Below, piece after piece: positions 46,201 through 58,008 of a stretch of DNA of 64,000 bases (position 1 is its first letter; each line of letters starts with the position of its first letter). The notes below the pieces were generated by a model. The model was not told the origin of the DNA and ran no database searches. It saw only the letters and a list, made by a program, of their open reading frames with translations. The position numbers and the translations under genes are program-made. This DNA is from Coffea arabica (Eukaryota > Streptophyta > Magnoliopsida > Gentianales > Rubiaceae), in assembly GCF_036785885.1 (NCBI RefSeq), contig NC_092320.1, forward strand, positions 14,571,557-14,635,556. Direction: 5' to 3'.

Positions 46201-49200
46201 CACAGAAAAGGCATCTTAGCAACTCAAACGAAGAAATATCAACTTTGTTTATAAAATTTGAGCATTACTTTCTGTTCTTTGCGCATTAACATGTTTTTTT
46301 TAAAAATAAAATTGGGTTTCATGTCTCTAATTCTAATGATCACTAAAGACGGATACGCCATAAGGTTCTCGAACCAATTTTGAGGGATTTCCACTTTGAC
46401 CTGAACAGCAGCCTCCTCATATTTTTCTTCTAATGATCCAAGAGAATCAGAAGAACATAATGAAATGCTTTTACATCAAACCTCTAGCTTTAATTCATAT
46501 CTAAGCTCATTAAATGACGACTGAACTAGTAAGACCACTAAGAAAAGAATACCAGCTCCTATCCTACTGATCTGAACTTAAAAAGCAGACACTGAATATG
46601 CTGAAGTATAAACTGGAAGCTCTTGTTACAGAATATATTGAGTGAGTGGTACCTGACTTTCATCTGCTTCAATTCTCAAACTTCCTAAAATTTAAATAGA
46701 GCAACTCAATAACTTACCATTCTAGTTGAAGTTGGACAGGATCCTTCTCCCTGAAAAGTAAATTGATGCAAAAATCAGAATGTAAAGGGAAAAAGTTTGA
46801 AGCCTATGAGATATTAATCACAAAATTTAATATTCAGCAGTCAAAAAACTATCCACGTGGTCTTGGGAAGCTAAATAGAAGCCGAAAAAAGTTTATAGAT
46901 GTACATAATGTGATAAATTAAGAAGTAGGAGAAACATTAACATTCAACCCATGGCTTAATAACTTACAGGTAAAATTTTAGATCTCGACAGAAATAAAGC
47001 AAGAAACCATTCTTCCTAAAATAACTGAAATACTTATGTCAAAACTTGAAAACAAGGGCTATAAAATGTAACAAGACAACACATAAATCAAAGCCAAGTA
47101 AAAGAGCATTCTCAGCCTCATTGGATGGAACAAGTTAGATGTAAATCCATTGGTGTCGATGTTGCCTCTAACTTGTTCTGAAGTCTTATTAATGCTTTCT
47201 AAAGGAGATAACTGGGATGCAGACCTAATGGAACGTTAAGGGAGGGAATTAAAAGTAGTTCCATATGCTTGTAATCTCATTACTGGTTACTATCAAAGGT
47301 TTTTCTCACAGCATTCTACCTAATTTTTCTCCCTATTATCCAGAGTTATCATGCAACTCTAACTTGGTTACCTAATTACAGCAAACTTGGTTTGCAAACC
47401 AAGACTCCGTTTTCTCCCGCAAAAACCTGAACACGATTCTGGAACACGACTGAATGAAGACATCATTTTAGTTCAATTCAAATCTCCTACGGGTTTAACA
47501 GTCATCTTTGGAAGCTAGAAAAAGTATTAAAAAAGCATGTAATCCAACTGATAATTTTGTCCAGTTGGCAGAAACTTGGAATTAAAACAATCCACAGAAA
47601 GTACATTGGATTTGTGACAGATCCATTGTTTTGTTCATGAAAGACCAAAAGCTACATTTGAGCAATTACAGCCTGAAGGAGCCTTGCCCTAAACCAGCAA
47701 TTTCTAACAATGCAGAATTTATGTCCTTGTATGATATCACATCTAGGAAAAGAATTACTCAAAACAAGAAAATAAAGAAATGTGTCAGAAGATTTAGCAA
47801 GAAATCTAATTGGAAGACAACAAAAAATTGAAAAAACATAAACTACAACACTTACAATGCCACTATAGTACTACAGTGAGGTTGGATATCTGAAACAAAG
47901 AGAATATTGTTTGTATATCTTAACAAATTCTACTATGTATAATGAAACATCAAACAGAAATCTGGACAAAGATAAGTAAAGGATTGGGCCAATCAGGAAC
48001 CCAACCTAACATATCCAGACAAGCAATAGTACAGCAACAATTTTGCCAAACTTCTGGGCATATAGTTAGACATAGGTACAAAGTATCCTACCTTGCAGAA
48101 AACTTTTGGGTACCCCATGCGTCGTGATTCCCCAAAATAACTGCTTTCGCAATGTCAACCTCTGCAATACTTCTTACAAGATCAACATTCTCATTGCCAA
48201 AATCACCTGGAGTAAAGCAGCAGAATATGCGTTGTGTGACGCTTGTAAAATTTCAGGGTTTGGGTTACAGCTGGAAATAAAATAAGCTGCTGGAGAAATG
48301 GAATAGCTGTTTTTATCTGTGGATATCCCAAATAGTGAGTTCAAAGCAAGAGATCGTGCCTGTGAAAAGCACCAAATCCGGCTGCATTTCAGAAAAAGGG
48401 CATCAGATTAGAGAAGAATTCCAAGGAATAGAAAGGATATTATGCTCAACGTACAGCTGAATTTGATATAAAACTTTCAAGTGAGCTTTATTCTTTATCT
48501 AACTTGTGCTAAAACCAAAAAAGAAAAAATTGATTCATCATCTACGTGTTATTCCTCCCTTAGCTCCGTGCTAACTTTTTTTTCCTTCTGACTGTGTGAT
48601 AACTTATCACCCTGACAAATCAATTCTCCTATTCATGTAAGCGCACAATAAACAGTTCCACTAAACCTTTGTCATGGAATCAAACATTCGCTAAAATTAT
48701 TTCACCTTTTGAGTATTAGGTTCTGGCCATCAAACAGTTTCAGTTGTAAAAAATGTCTCTTTCCTTGAAAATAATTAGCAAATCCTTTCATCTTTAATTA
48801 TCTTTCCATTCAACTCACTTAAGTTAAATGCCTCAAAAAGAGTCCATACAAATAGCTAATCCATTCAATCAAGTGTCCACTGGTTTGACGTACTATTTAC
48901 TTCACATGATATAACTTCAAAAAGCATAAACCAAACACTAATGCAAACATTTGCTATCAGCCACTTCATCCTGTGTTAGAGTAACTCGACTCTTAGTTCC
49001 AGCAACCACGGTTCAATTCCAGGCCTCACCGTATCAAAAAAAAAAAAACCCCTTATGCAAGCATTTTCCTCCAAAAACATCTTTATCCAATGAAATAAAA
49101 CTAAAACTTAGAAGTTAAAAAAATTTTGGATTAATCATTTTTTCTATATTGACTGTATAAACATATTGCTAACGAGCACATAACCTTTATTCAAGATTGA

Positions 49201-49623
49201 AATTCTCTTTTTATCAATGCATCATGCATCTACACCTGTTAGTCAAAATTAGACTGTTCACTGCTGCGGCGAATATTAAAATAAAGAAATTAGGAGGTCC
49301 ACAGGCAAAATTGAGTAATAATTACAGCTTTGCAAGGTTAACAAGAAAGACCTCGAGGAATTGAAGTGCTTTTGTATCTTCTTCCAGACTCCAATCATCA
49401 TGCTTCAAAATTTCAATAAAATGGAATTAAAACCATAGAAAATGACATCGTGAATTGCGGGGCTGAGAGATAGAAAGCTCACGACGTCGCCGACGATGGC
49501 GATTCGAGCAGAGGACGGCGTGGCCATGGTGGAGGACCAGCTGCCCGGCTTTGACGCCGCTGAAGGAGTGGGAATGCCAAGACGCAGAGCCGGCGCGTGT
49601 AGCCACGTAGTGCAGCTGAGCAT
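43224..49623 (-). CDS. Calcineurin-like metallophosphatase, TIGR04168-type, 9 exons, 357 aa
   Basis: Exons on the minus strand: 49623-49483, 49402-49352, 48381-48360, 48206-48092, 46750-46718, 45457-45332, 44071-43965, 43888-43817 and 43630-43224. The joined frame is 1,074 nt. Metal-binding motifs appear in order: GDVHDDW (45-51), TGDFGNEN (71-78), GNHDAW (97-102), LAHNGPTG (192-199), GGGDHGDP and FGHMH (244-248). This order and spacing match the predicted phosphatase family shared by plants and cyanobacteria. Substrate is unknown. The first 40 residues are Ser/Thr/Ala-rich without acidic residues, consistent with a plastid transit peptide (inference). Exons 3 (22 nt) and 5 (33 nt) are microexons. 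The intron after exon 3 starts GC rather than GT; the other eight fit GT-AG. The C-terminus may have another exon, because AACTGCAG|GTAACAGG could act as a donor just before the stop. Confidence 0.88.
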
Positions 49624-51935
49624 AAAAGTGTCTCTTTCGATAGAGCTTCAACTGTTTCGAGTTCCAAGTCACGTTTTTGCCTCCAAATATTTATTAGTAT
49701 TTTGTTCTTTTTACTTTCTATCCCAAAAAAAAAGGGACCATTGAAAAAAATTGTAAAGCGGGGCAGTATGGTTGGATCGGGTATTGTACTTCAGTCACGT
49801 TTGGATTACTATTTATTGAAGTTTTTTTTGTAAAAAAATATGCCGTAGCGATTTGATTTAATATATGTGAAATAAAAAATTTTAAAAAAACGTAAAAATT
49901 TATTGAAAAAAAATGACATTCCAAACATTGCTCCAGTTGTATTTTTTTTTTTTGACCAACTCGTAGCAGTTGTATCTATGCAGTAAATTAGTGTGTACTC
50001 GTAAATTTTATGAATATAGCAAACTTACATCATATTATGTATAACTATCGAAAGATTGTACGAAAATTCCAACCATACCTGCTCTTGATCCATTAAAGAT
50101 ATACGTTAGATGTTAATTTTTTTTTTTTTTTGGTACAAAGTAATCCATCAAAATGTTTGGGTAGATACTTGTACATTTCTTTCTAAATTTTTTTCTTGAC
50201 CTTTAATGTAACAAAGTAATGCATCCTCCAACTGTTTGGTAGATAGCTATACATTTCCACAAATTTTTTCATAACCTTTTATGTACTTTTAATACAACTT
50301 TCTAATGCATCTTCTTCAGTATTTGTGCAACACTGGGGCCAGAACCAGTGGGGTTGAAAATTGAAATCAAATACCTTATTGACTGCATTTCTTTAAACAG
50401 ATACTGGGGATGAAATTGAGAGATTCTGGGGATGAAATTGGTTCAGTTTATAGCAGAACAGCGGGGGTTAATCTCTACGTGCAGTTCTCGTGATTGCTTC
50501 AGCAGTTTATGTGAATGTGCTCTGTTGGTTTTTTTTTTTTTTTTTTTTTAAATTTTTTTCAAAATGTGCTTTGTTGGTTTTGTTTTGGCATTTTTTCAAT
50601 CAGCAAATTAGATGACCAACAGACTGAGGGTAGATCAGTGGTTCAAATCAGAGAACGAAAAAAGGTTGATGGTCTAAGCATCATATCCCGTTTACTTTAG
50701 AAAAAAAACAATAAGAAGAATGAAATTTCTAAGTATGATTATTTGATCTCTGCCCCGCTGCTAGGTTTCTCCTTCCTCTCCTCTCCTCTCTCAAATCGGT
50801 AAACCCTTTCATGATTCATCGAAGACCAGCCCCATATTCTATTACCTAAAGGCGCCTCCAACACAATGTCAGACCTCCACAGTCCAGCCATATGATGCTG
50901 GTAAGGGCAGATGGAACCATTTCAGCGTCCCTTTGAACTGTTATAGAACTGAATGAATTACAGGTCTTCTTATGCTTGCAATCTGATTCCTTTGATTGCA
51001 CGCAATTATGACACGTTCCATATAGAGACAGCTCATCATCCTGACTTTCTTCTTCTTTCCCTTGTTGCATGATTAAGGAATATCGAAAGTAGTCGGTCCC
51101 TTTTGGTAAAGAAAGTACTGACCATTCTAGATAGAGTGGGCAAAGGAAAAGATGGATGCCCTGCTCCAGGCTCAGAATTCTCCAAATTCTCAATGACAAT
51201 CGTACTCTTTGATCAGTTTCTTGATGTTTGCAGCACATGGCTTTGATGGGGGCAGGAATCTCACCAACATAATCATTTCCTGCACGCACGATTGTACATC
51301 AATCAACTTCTTAAGGCGAGATACCTCAGCATGTGATGTGATTCAATTCCATGCCAAGAACTGATTTTGGAATTGCCAGTGATCCAAAGAGAGGTGAAGT
51401 TCCTAGACGTTTGATCGTGCTAATGGCTGCCAAAGACAGCCCATTAAACCTGATTCTTAGGAAAAAAAAAAAAAATCACATGGATACTGTGATTTCTTGC
51501 TGTCCTAAAAACTCTTAAATTTGTATAGTCCATTCTTCTGAGTTTGTGACATAGGATTGCAATTTCAAAATTGATCATAAAAAAAAGTCTTGAATTTCTA
51601 AATCTCAATAAACTAAAGGCGAAATCAATTCAATAAGAATTGACCATCTTACAAACCCTGTAATCCCACGCACGCACGTACTCCGCACGATTACTCAGTC
51701 AGGAGGCATTTAGGTTCAAGAAGTTAGCTCACTTGGAGCCTTTGACCATACTGCTACAGTTCTAAGCTCCGCCTCCATCTTGACCTGGAAATTAAGTTCG
51801 TATACTAGTTAAGAGATGAGGTGATACTGAATTTAGTTTAAATTGACCAGCATTATCATCCTCAGAATCAAAACTTTTCCACCATTGATACCATCAGATT
51901 TGGCAATATGAATAAAACATTTAAGCACTGAAAAC
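49624..51935. other. Intergenic, no confident gene
   Basis: This includes the phosphatase promoter side, a possible small MITE at 49799-49927, poly-T runs near 50115 and 50530, and a CT-rich block near 50770. A minus open frame of 147 codons (50846-51289) is not recognisable and has no codon signature I trust. Confidence 0.4.
49799..49927. mobile_element. Possible MITE
   Basis: The left end GTTTGGATTACTATTTATT and right end ...GACATTCCAAAC form imperfect inverted repeats around T-rich and A-rich arms with no coding potential. It resembles small Tourist-like elements, but the TIR is short and no clear target duplication was seen. Confidence 0.4.
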
Positions 51936-52043
51936 CTCGTAAGTTGCAGTTGCACAGGATCTTGCTGCTTGACGATTTGCAGACAAAATACAGATGGCTC
52001 TAGGGCCATGCTGAGAAAATGACAGTATTTTGGCAGACACATC
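51936..52043 (-). pseudogene. AT-hook (AHL) protein PPC-domain exon fragment
   Basis: After an acceptor TTTGCAG, the minus strand reads DVSAKILSFSQHGPRAICIL and SAN, the hallmark of the PPC/DUF296 domain of AHL nuclear proteins, and then jumps to RQ...TATYE before a GT. In intact AHL proteins about eight residues (the GAxSNVTL segment) lie between SAN and RQ, so this exon carries an in-frame deletion. It has the usual intron positions (before DV, after TYE). No AT-hook exon upstream and no GRFEILSLSG exon downstream could be found. It is best read as a relic of a multi-exon AHL gene, though an unusual functional copy cannot be excluded. Confidence 0.75.
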
Positions 52044-53326
52044 CTGCAAAGAGCTAGTAACATTAAGGTTGATGAGGCCATTTGGCTTTTTCCTTTCATC
52101 TAAACGCTCTGCATGGCAGAAATTTTTGAAACACTTTAAAGAATGGAAGTGCCTTTCTAGTTGCCAACCACATATTCCGCACGATCATGCCTTGAAAAAT
52201 CATTTGGTCAATACATCATCGGTGTAAAATTTGTCTTTATAGCAACATATTGGATACATCATAACGTGCGAGAATTAAAAGAAGATATTTAAATGAATCT
52301 TATATTTCATATGCTCAAATTCACTACTATAAAAAAATATTGAAACCAATACTTCGCAGGAGGTAGTAACATGTAGTTTTAGTCTATTCACTTTTGTGTG
52401 GGGATGTTTAGGCTATTTTCCTTGTATAATCTCTTGGTAACTTGAGAACAAAAGATAAGAAAATTGGACATTTAGTTTGATAAGATAAAGTGGGATTTCC
52501 AATCACATTTTTTTTTTGCTATGTTGGCTTGATAAAGATCATTGCTAAAGATAAGATAATCTTTCACTGATTACTGCTAAATGTTTGAAAAAGAGTTGCA
52601 ATATGGCAGGTAAAGTGTAAAAATCTCTCTTTTTCTCTCCCATGCACAACAGGTTAAAAAGGCTATATTCCATCTAAAATGAGCAAATTACAACCCTACG
52701 AGATCAGTTTCTAACCTTAAAAGGAAAGAGAACCAAACTGCCAAAGATTAACTTGCATAGCAAGAGTATCAAGAACCAAGAGAACCAAATTGCAAAAAAA
52801 ATTACACAAAAACTAGAATTTGGTTTGGAACCATCATTGATGATTTCCTTAGTATACATTATTTGTCTTAATCATTCTAACATTTTTTTTTTTTAGATAA
52901 AATGTTCAAACTCAGCAAGCCCCTTTAATTCCATTCCTTCAAAAATTAGAAAAATGAAGAGAAGCACCAAAAGAGCATTTTAGGCTATTGATTTTGATTT
53001 ACTTCGCTTATATATAGAAGACCCTGACAGCAACCCGATCGAGGAAGGGATGGCTGTTAAATGAAGGTCTTATAGTCGATTAGAGTACTGGTTCTTGGAA
53101 GCACATTTAGATTCCCTAGTTCGCCATAGTGCCTATCTTGATCTCTAGAGTAGTGTTTGTTGCAAGGAAAAGTGTGAGAAAGTAAAGAAAAATTAGTTAT
53201 TTTTTCTTTCATATACGCTTGTTTACTAGGAAAATAAAAAACATTTCTTGCACTTTCGCTCACTTTCCTACATTTTATATCTTGCAAAATCTGCAAGACT
53301 ATTTCAGGACTTTGTATACTGATCTA
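52044..53326. other. Noncoding, related to the 60.9-61.8 kb region
   Basis: No gene. A segment near 52395-52500 (with TTAGTTTGATAAGATA) and one near 52990-53090 have diverged counterparts near 61615-61705 and 61715-61785. This suggests an old segmental duplication within the right end of the window. Confidence 0.5.
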
Positions 53327-53889
53327 TTATATTATATTTTTAAAGTCTTAGCTACTGCCAACCACGGAGACCGCACGGGTATGCATTTTGCAGATTTATT
53401 GTCATTTTGCTTGTAGTTTTTTCTTCATTATCACTACTTACTGACAAAGCCAAAGGCTTCCCTCCCATGGCAATAAAAAGATTTTTTTTAAGAAAAAAAG
53501 AATGGGACTTTGCAGAGAACAAGGCAGCAAAGAGAACAACAAATAGAGACGAATTTATGTTGTATATACTGGTTAGTATATTTCCATAAACTTAATACTG
53601 AGTCATATCATTGTTGTTGTTGCTGCTGTTTTTTTTTTTTTTTTCTTTTAATGATTTTTTTTATGGAGCTTACAAACTAACAAAACATAATGCCTAATTA
53701 TAAAGAATTCTTACTTGATTCATCAAAACTATTCCCACTCAAGTTCATTTTGAAAATTCCGCTATGGATGAAATCCACCAGCTACTCATATATTCAACTA
53801 AGTGTAATATAATTATTATTTTCATTAATAATAATTAACCAATATGACAACCAGATGCTTCCACCTGCATTGAATGTTGGTCCAACGTT
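53327..53889 (+). repeat. Duplicated block, copy A (563 bp)
   Basis: It runs from TTATATTATATTTTTAAAG to GGTCCAACGTT. By eye it is well over 90% identical to 55204-55752, with the same order of a GTT microsatellite, a poly-T run and a TTAATAATAATTAACC segment. No coding frame is conserved between the copies. Confidence 0.9.
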
Positions 53890-55203
53890 CTCTCACCTTT
53901 TTTTCCCTTAACCCTAATCTTCAAGCCTAAATTTTCAGGGGATTAGTATAAATAATTTTGAATTATGTTTTTAACTCTTTCTCATCTTCAACTCAAAAGT
54001 TCAAAATATCAATTCAAATATTAGATTATCTTTATCAGATTATCGCTATCGAAGATACTCTACATTTTTACTCATATATATGGTTATCGATCTATTACTT
54101 ATCACTTTATCAAGCAGTGCAGATGTTTACACTTTTCCATAATGTTTTTGGAATTTTTTTTTTCAATGCAAGGACCGGATTTGGAACTTCGTTTTTATTC
54201 CCTTCAATGCAAGGACTGCATTTGGACTTTGTTTATACTCGCTGTATGTGGTCTGTAATTTGCTACACCTTTTTCATAGTTGGGTCATTGAATTTGAATT
54301 TTCTAAATCTTCAAAAGTTACAGTTTGGTTTTTATTTCTGGCAAGATTTTTGTAATTAATTTGTTATTTCAATTTATGGATTCACTCTTCAATTCAAGTA
54401 GAACACATATTGTTTTTTTGGTTAGTGATTTAAAAGTGGCCATTTAAACTATGTGTTTTCACACGATTTTTTAATTGCCTTTGACAATTTATTAATTGTC
54501 TCCAACAACATGTTAAATTTTTTTATTTTCTGGGTTTTTGGGGTTAAAAAAATTTTGTGCAGTTTTCAATGTTTTTTTTTAGACTTTGATAGAAAGCTTC
54601 TAAAGAACAAGAAGGTGTCATTGATTACATAAATGGCAAGACATCAAGTTTATTGTCATACAGCAGTTCACGTCATGCAATATACATCAAACTATTTAGA
54701 TTTTTTATATTTTTTACTTAATAGCAAAATACATCTTATGTTTTCATTTTGGTTTCTGTTAGCCATGAACAGATTTAGAAGGTTGCTATGTTCTTGTGAC
54801 TTGATTGATTCTGAATTCTTATCTTTTATTAATATTTCATTCGGCTTCTTTTCTTTTCACATTAACCTTTAAGCCATTTCTATTAAGTACCAAAATTGAT
54901 GTTTTGGTAACGGGTTGGCCATTCTTTTGTTTACATAAGATCAATCAAGATTTGATCTTCCCTATTTTCAAGTTTTTGAATGTCATCATATTGTCGATTT
55001 TTTTTTTTGCATTTCGAATTATTAATCACTAAATTAGATATTTAAATTTACATTATAAGACTATTTTTGAATAACAATATATTTAAGAAAGGTTATAATA
55101 GATTATACAATAAATTTGTATTTTATGAAAACATTTTTATGAACTGCACTAAATAATTTATTATTTTTAGACAATTCCCATTCAACAATGGGTACAAAAC
55201 TAG
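53890..55203. other. Spacer between the two duplicated blocks
   Basis: AT-rich with no recognised gene. The 133-codon frame at 53958-54359 is composed of Phe/Tyr/Ile/Leu-rich sequence expected from T-rich DNA. It also contains a short internal direct repeat around TTCAATGCAAGGAC (about 54162 and 54202). Confidence 0.6.
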
Positions 55204-55752
55204 TTATATTATATTTTTAAAGTCTTAGCTACTGCCAACCACAGAAAGCGCACGGGTATGCATTTTGCAGATTTATTGTCATTTTGCTTGTAGTTTTTTC
55301 TTCATTATCACTTACTGACAAAGCCAAAGGCTTCCCATGGCAATAAAAAGATTTTTTTTTAAGAAAAAAAGAAAATAAAAAAGATTGGGACTTTGCAGAG
55401 AACAAGGCAGCAAAGAAAACAACAAATAGACGAATTTATGTTTTATATATTGGGACTTAATACTGAGTCATATCATTGTTGTTGTTGTTGCTGTTGTTTT
55501 TTTTTTCTTTTAATGATTTTTTTTTATGGAGCTTACAAACTAACAAAACATAATGTCTAATTATAAAGAATTCTTACTTGATTCATCAAAATTATTCCCA
55601 CTCAAGTTCATTTTGAAAATTCCGCTATGGATGAAATCCACCAGCTAGTCATATATTCAATTAAGTGTAATATAATTATTATTTTCATTAATAATAATTA
55701 ACCAATATGACAATCAGATGCTTCCACCTGCATTGAATGTTGGTCCAACGTT
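55204..55752 (+). repeat. Duplicated block, copy B (549 bp)
   Basis: The partner of 53327-53889 in direct orientation, offset by about 1.87 kb. Differences are mainly small indels and scattered substitutions, including CCGCACGG changed to GCGCACGG at the repeat core. Confidence 0.9.
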
Positions 55753-56268
55753 GAAGATAGAAGTACATTTCTCAATTGTTAATAACTAGAGATGCGAATT
55801 TAACATTTTCTTTATAAGAAAAGAAAATATTTCAATAAATTTAGTTTCGATTATTATCACTGGTGTAGACATAGTTTTGGAACCCATTACTATCACGTGT
55901 AGACATACTTCTGGTACTCGATTACTGTGGCGGGTGTAGACATACTTCTGGAACCTTAAATCACTTACCATTATTGTTTTGAAACTGGCGATGGAAGGAA
56001 AGTTGAAACCATTCAGTCATTTTTTTTCCTTTCTGTAAATTAAAACCATTCAGTCTCATCTGGCCATCACCATCATTGTCTATAGTACAGCTCCTTTTTC
56101 CATCCAGCCTTTCTGGCTAATTGCTTAGATTATAGGTCAAAAAAAAAAAAACATCCGCCAAATGCATATCTGATACAGGCTTGTTCTTATTCTATAGGTG
56201 CCGTGCTGACTCAACACTAAAATTAAATTTCGTAGAAGTCAAAAAACTGTCAGTGCGTTCAGCCTTGT

Positions 56269-56368
56269 GTCAGTCAGAACCGTGCCGACTGTGCACGGCT
56301 CCAACTGACACAACGCTGACAGTGATGCTTCTGCGTCAGTCCGAGCCGTGCTGACTGTGCACGGCTAC
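56269..56368. repeat. 66-bp-spaced direct repeat of a CCGTGC/GCACGG hairpin
   Basis: Two copies of a 34-bp unit (56269-56302 and 56335-56368) share GTCAGTC, CCGTGC, GACTGTGCACGG. Each forms a hairpin: CCGTGC/GCACGG in the first and AGCCGTGC/GCACGGCT in the second. A further CCGTGCTGACTCA lies at about 56201. The intervening 32 bp contains related CTGACA/TGTCAG motifs. Confidence 0.8.
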
Positions 56369-56849
56369 CAAAGCGGAGGTTAAACCAAAGTGAATAATCT
56401 TTTTTTTTTTTTTGGCTCGAAAACACCTTCAATGTACTTTTAAACATAAATTATTTATGCCTAGAAACACCAACTATTATATTGTTTCCATCAGAATTAC
56501 GCATACGCATGCTCTGTCATTATTTTCGAAGGGTACTTTGGAATTTAAACCAAAAAAAAAACATCTTCTTTATCCAAAAAATGAGTTTTTTTAGTGATAT
56601 ATTTTGAAATAGGTTGATAAAGTCACAAAAACTTAAAAGTAGAAGAGACAACTAAAACTTTTTTCTCCTCTCTGGCCGCTAGATTTCCTTCTCCAACATG
56701 GTTTTCGGCAGTCGGCGTTGCAAATTTTAGAGCAAGGGTGATGGAAGGCTCTGGGGAAGTGCAAAATCAACACAAATTCCTCTATTTTGGAATAGATCAA
56801 CTTTGAGGGAGCATAATTATGCTTACATTGGAGATACTTTAGAATCAGA

Positions 56850-57337
56850 ATGGATAGCTTACATCCAGAGATGAAGGTTAAGAGGATAGTTTGGAAAAGC
56901 AGCAGCAAGGAAAGACTTGCGAATGAAGTTAATGATGACCATGATAGCTCTTCAAGAATATCTCAGGATGATGACCAAAAAACAGACGCTGTTCTGATTG
57001 TTCGCATCTTACTGCAGTGCCAAAGACTAGTGATACTGATGGACCTGAAAATCATGATGCACCGAAGAACTTCCAACATGATTTGCAGAACCAGCTTCTT
57101 TGTGATTCTCAGATGTCTATGTTACAAACAAACAATACACTGTATCGGCCTAGTCTGATGCCCCTTCTTCCTATTCCCAATTTGCAAGCACGTAGTTCAG
57201 ATTTGCGTATCGTCTTCATTGGAGCAGCAAATAGAGGGGGAACCGCGCCGGGCCACCCGTAGGAGCTGCAGATATTGGTGTTGGCAAGTCAGCATACTAC
57301 TTTCGTGTCACCCTACTTGGAGTAAAGAAAGATAATG
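56850..57337 (+). pseudogene. Alpha-crystallin-domain (IDM2/IDM3-like) gene fragment, frameshifted
   Basis: Three reading frames in succession give a sensible plant protein: an N-terminal part around MKVKRIVWKSSSKERL (56871 on), a middle part with LCDSQMSMLQTNNTLY and ARSSDLRIVF, and an end part reading VGAADIGVGKSAYYFRVTLL before a GT donor at 57338. The last part matches the start of the alpha-crystallin domain in HSP20-like proteins of the INCREASED DNA METHYLATION 2/3 group, which act in a histone acetyltransferase complex for DNA demethylation (family knowledge). Frame changes near 57000-57017 and 57240-57265 break it. No following exon was found. The identification rests on motif memory. 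Confidence 0.6.
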
Positions 57338-57496
57338 GTATAAATAGCTCTGCCCTTTTTTCTTTTTTCACATCTTGCTTGTGCCAATGTCCAACTTAAT
57401 TACATCCGTCTGCACTAATTGTTGTTATCCAAATACTTCATGTGTTAAAAACTAGGATTGCAAATACTTGTCAGAGCACTTTTTCTTTTAGATCAA

Positions 57497-57660
57497 ATCC
57501 TCGGTGCGACTTAATCAGTGACAATTTGGTGCCACTTCTTCCTCTGATGTCAGGTATTCAGTTAATTTAAATTAAAACCATATATCACATGATAAATTAA
57601 CTGAATACTGCACACAATTTTAAGAGTGGTACTACTGATCAGAAAGTGGCACCGAGGATG
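57497..57660. mobile_element. Foldback/MITE element with long inverted arms
   Basis: The outer arms are ATCCTCGGTGCGACTT on the left and AAGTGGCACCGAGGAT on the right. The inner arms are a perfect 16-bp pair, GTATTCAGTTAATTTA (57554-57569) and TAAATTAACTGAATAC (57593-57608). TCAA flanks both sides (57493-57496 and 57661-57664) as a possible target duplication. No coding capacity. It sits just past the donor site of the IDM2-like fragment. Confidence 0.6.
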
Positions 57661-58008
57661 TCAATTGCCTTTTCTTTATATTGGCTGGAACCTTATTACA
57701 GGTTGCGGACAATATGGGACATGGTTTATGCATTACTTGACTAAAGACATCAGCTTTTCTAAATGAAGTGAAAGGCATTTTGGAATGCTTATTTTAGCAA
57801 AAACCTGTACCCCTTATGGGCCGTTAGTAAAAAACTTGGGAGGTATAAAATGGTCAGGTCTTACTTTACATAAGTTGAACTTATATATGGAAGTAATATT
57901 TGAACTTCTCAAAATTAATGAGATAAAAAAAAAGAAGAAGAGATAAGTGATATTTTTTAAAAGAGTTTTTCTAGAGGGTGCTCTTAGAATACTCGTTAAT
58001 ATATCTAA

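Noticed and set aside
48960..49052. SINE candidate: GGTTCAATTCC followed by a 12-nt A run
   Set aside because: It has a B-box-like motif and A tail but no A-box at the right distance and no flanking duplication, and it lies in intron 2 of the phosphatase. Too weak to list.
49404..49672. Overlapping minus frames beginning at 49667 and 49672, and a + frame at 49496
   Set aside because: Shadows of phosphatase exon 1, where GC-rich sequence keeps several frames open. Only the frame from 49623 leads into GDV|HDDW.
50846..51289. 147-codon minus frame next to the AHL fragment
   Set aside because: Considered as a further AHL exon, but none of its frames gives the conserved GRFEILSLSGSF or VQVVVGSF motifs.
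53958..54359. 133-codon + frame between the duplicated blocks
   Set aside because: Phe/Tyr/Leu/Ile-dominated translation of T-rich DNA with no domain, splice context or conservation evidence.
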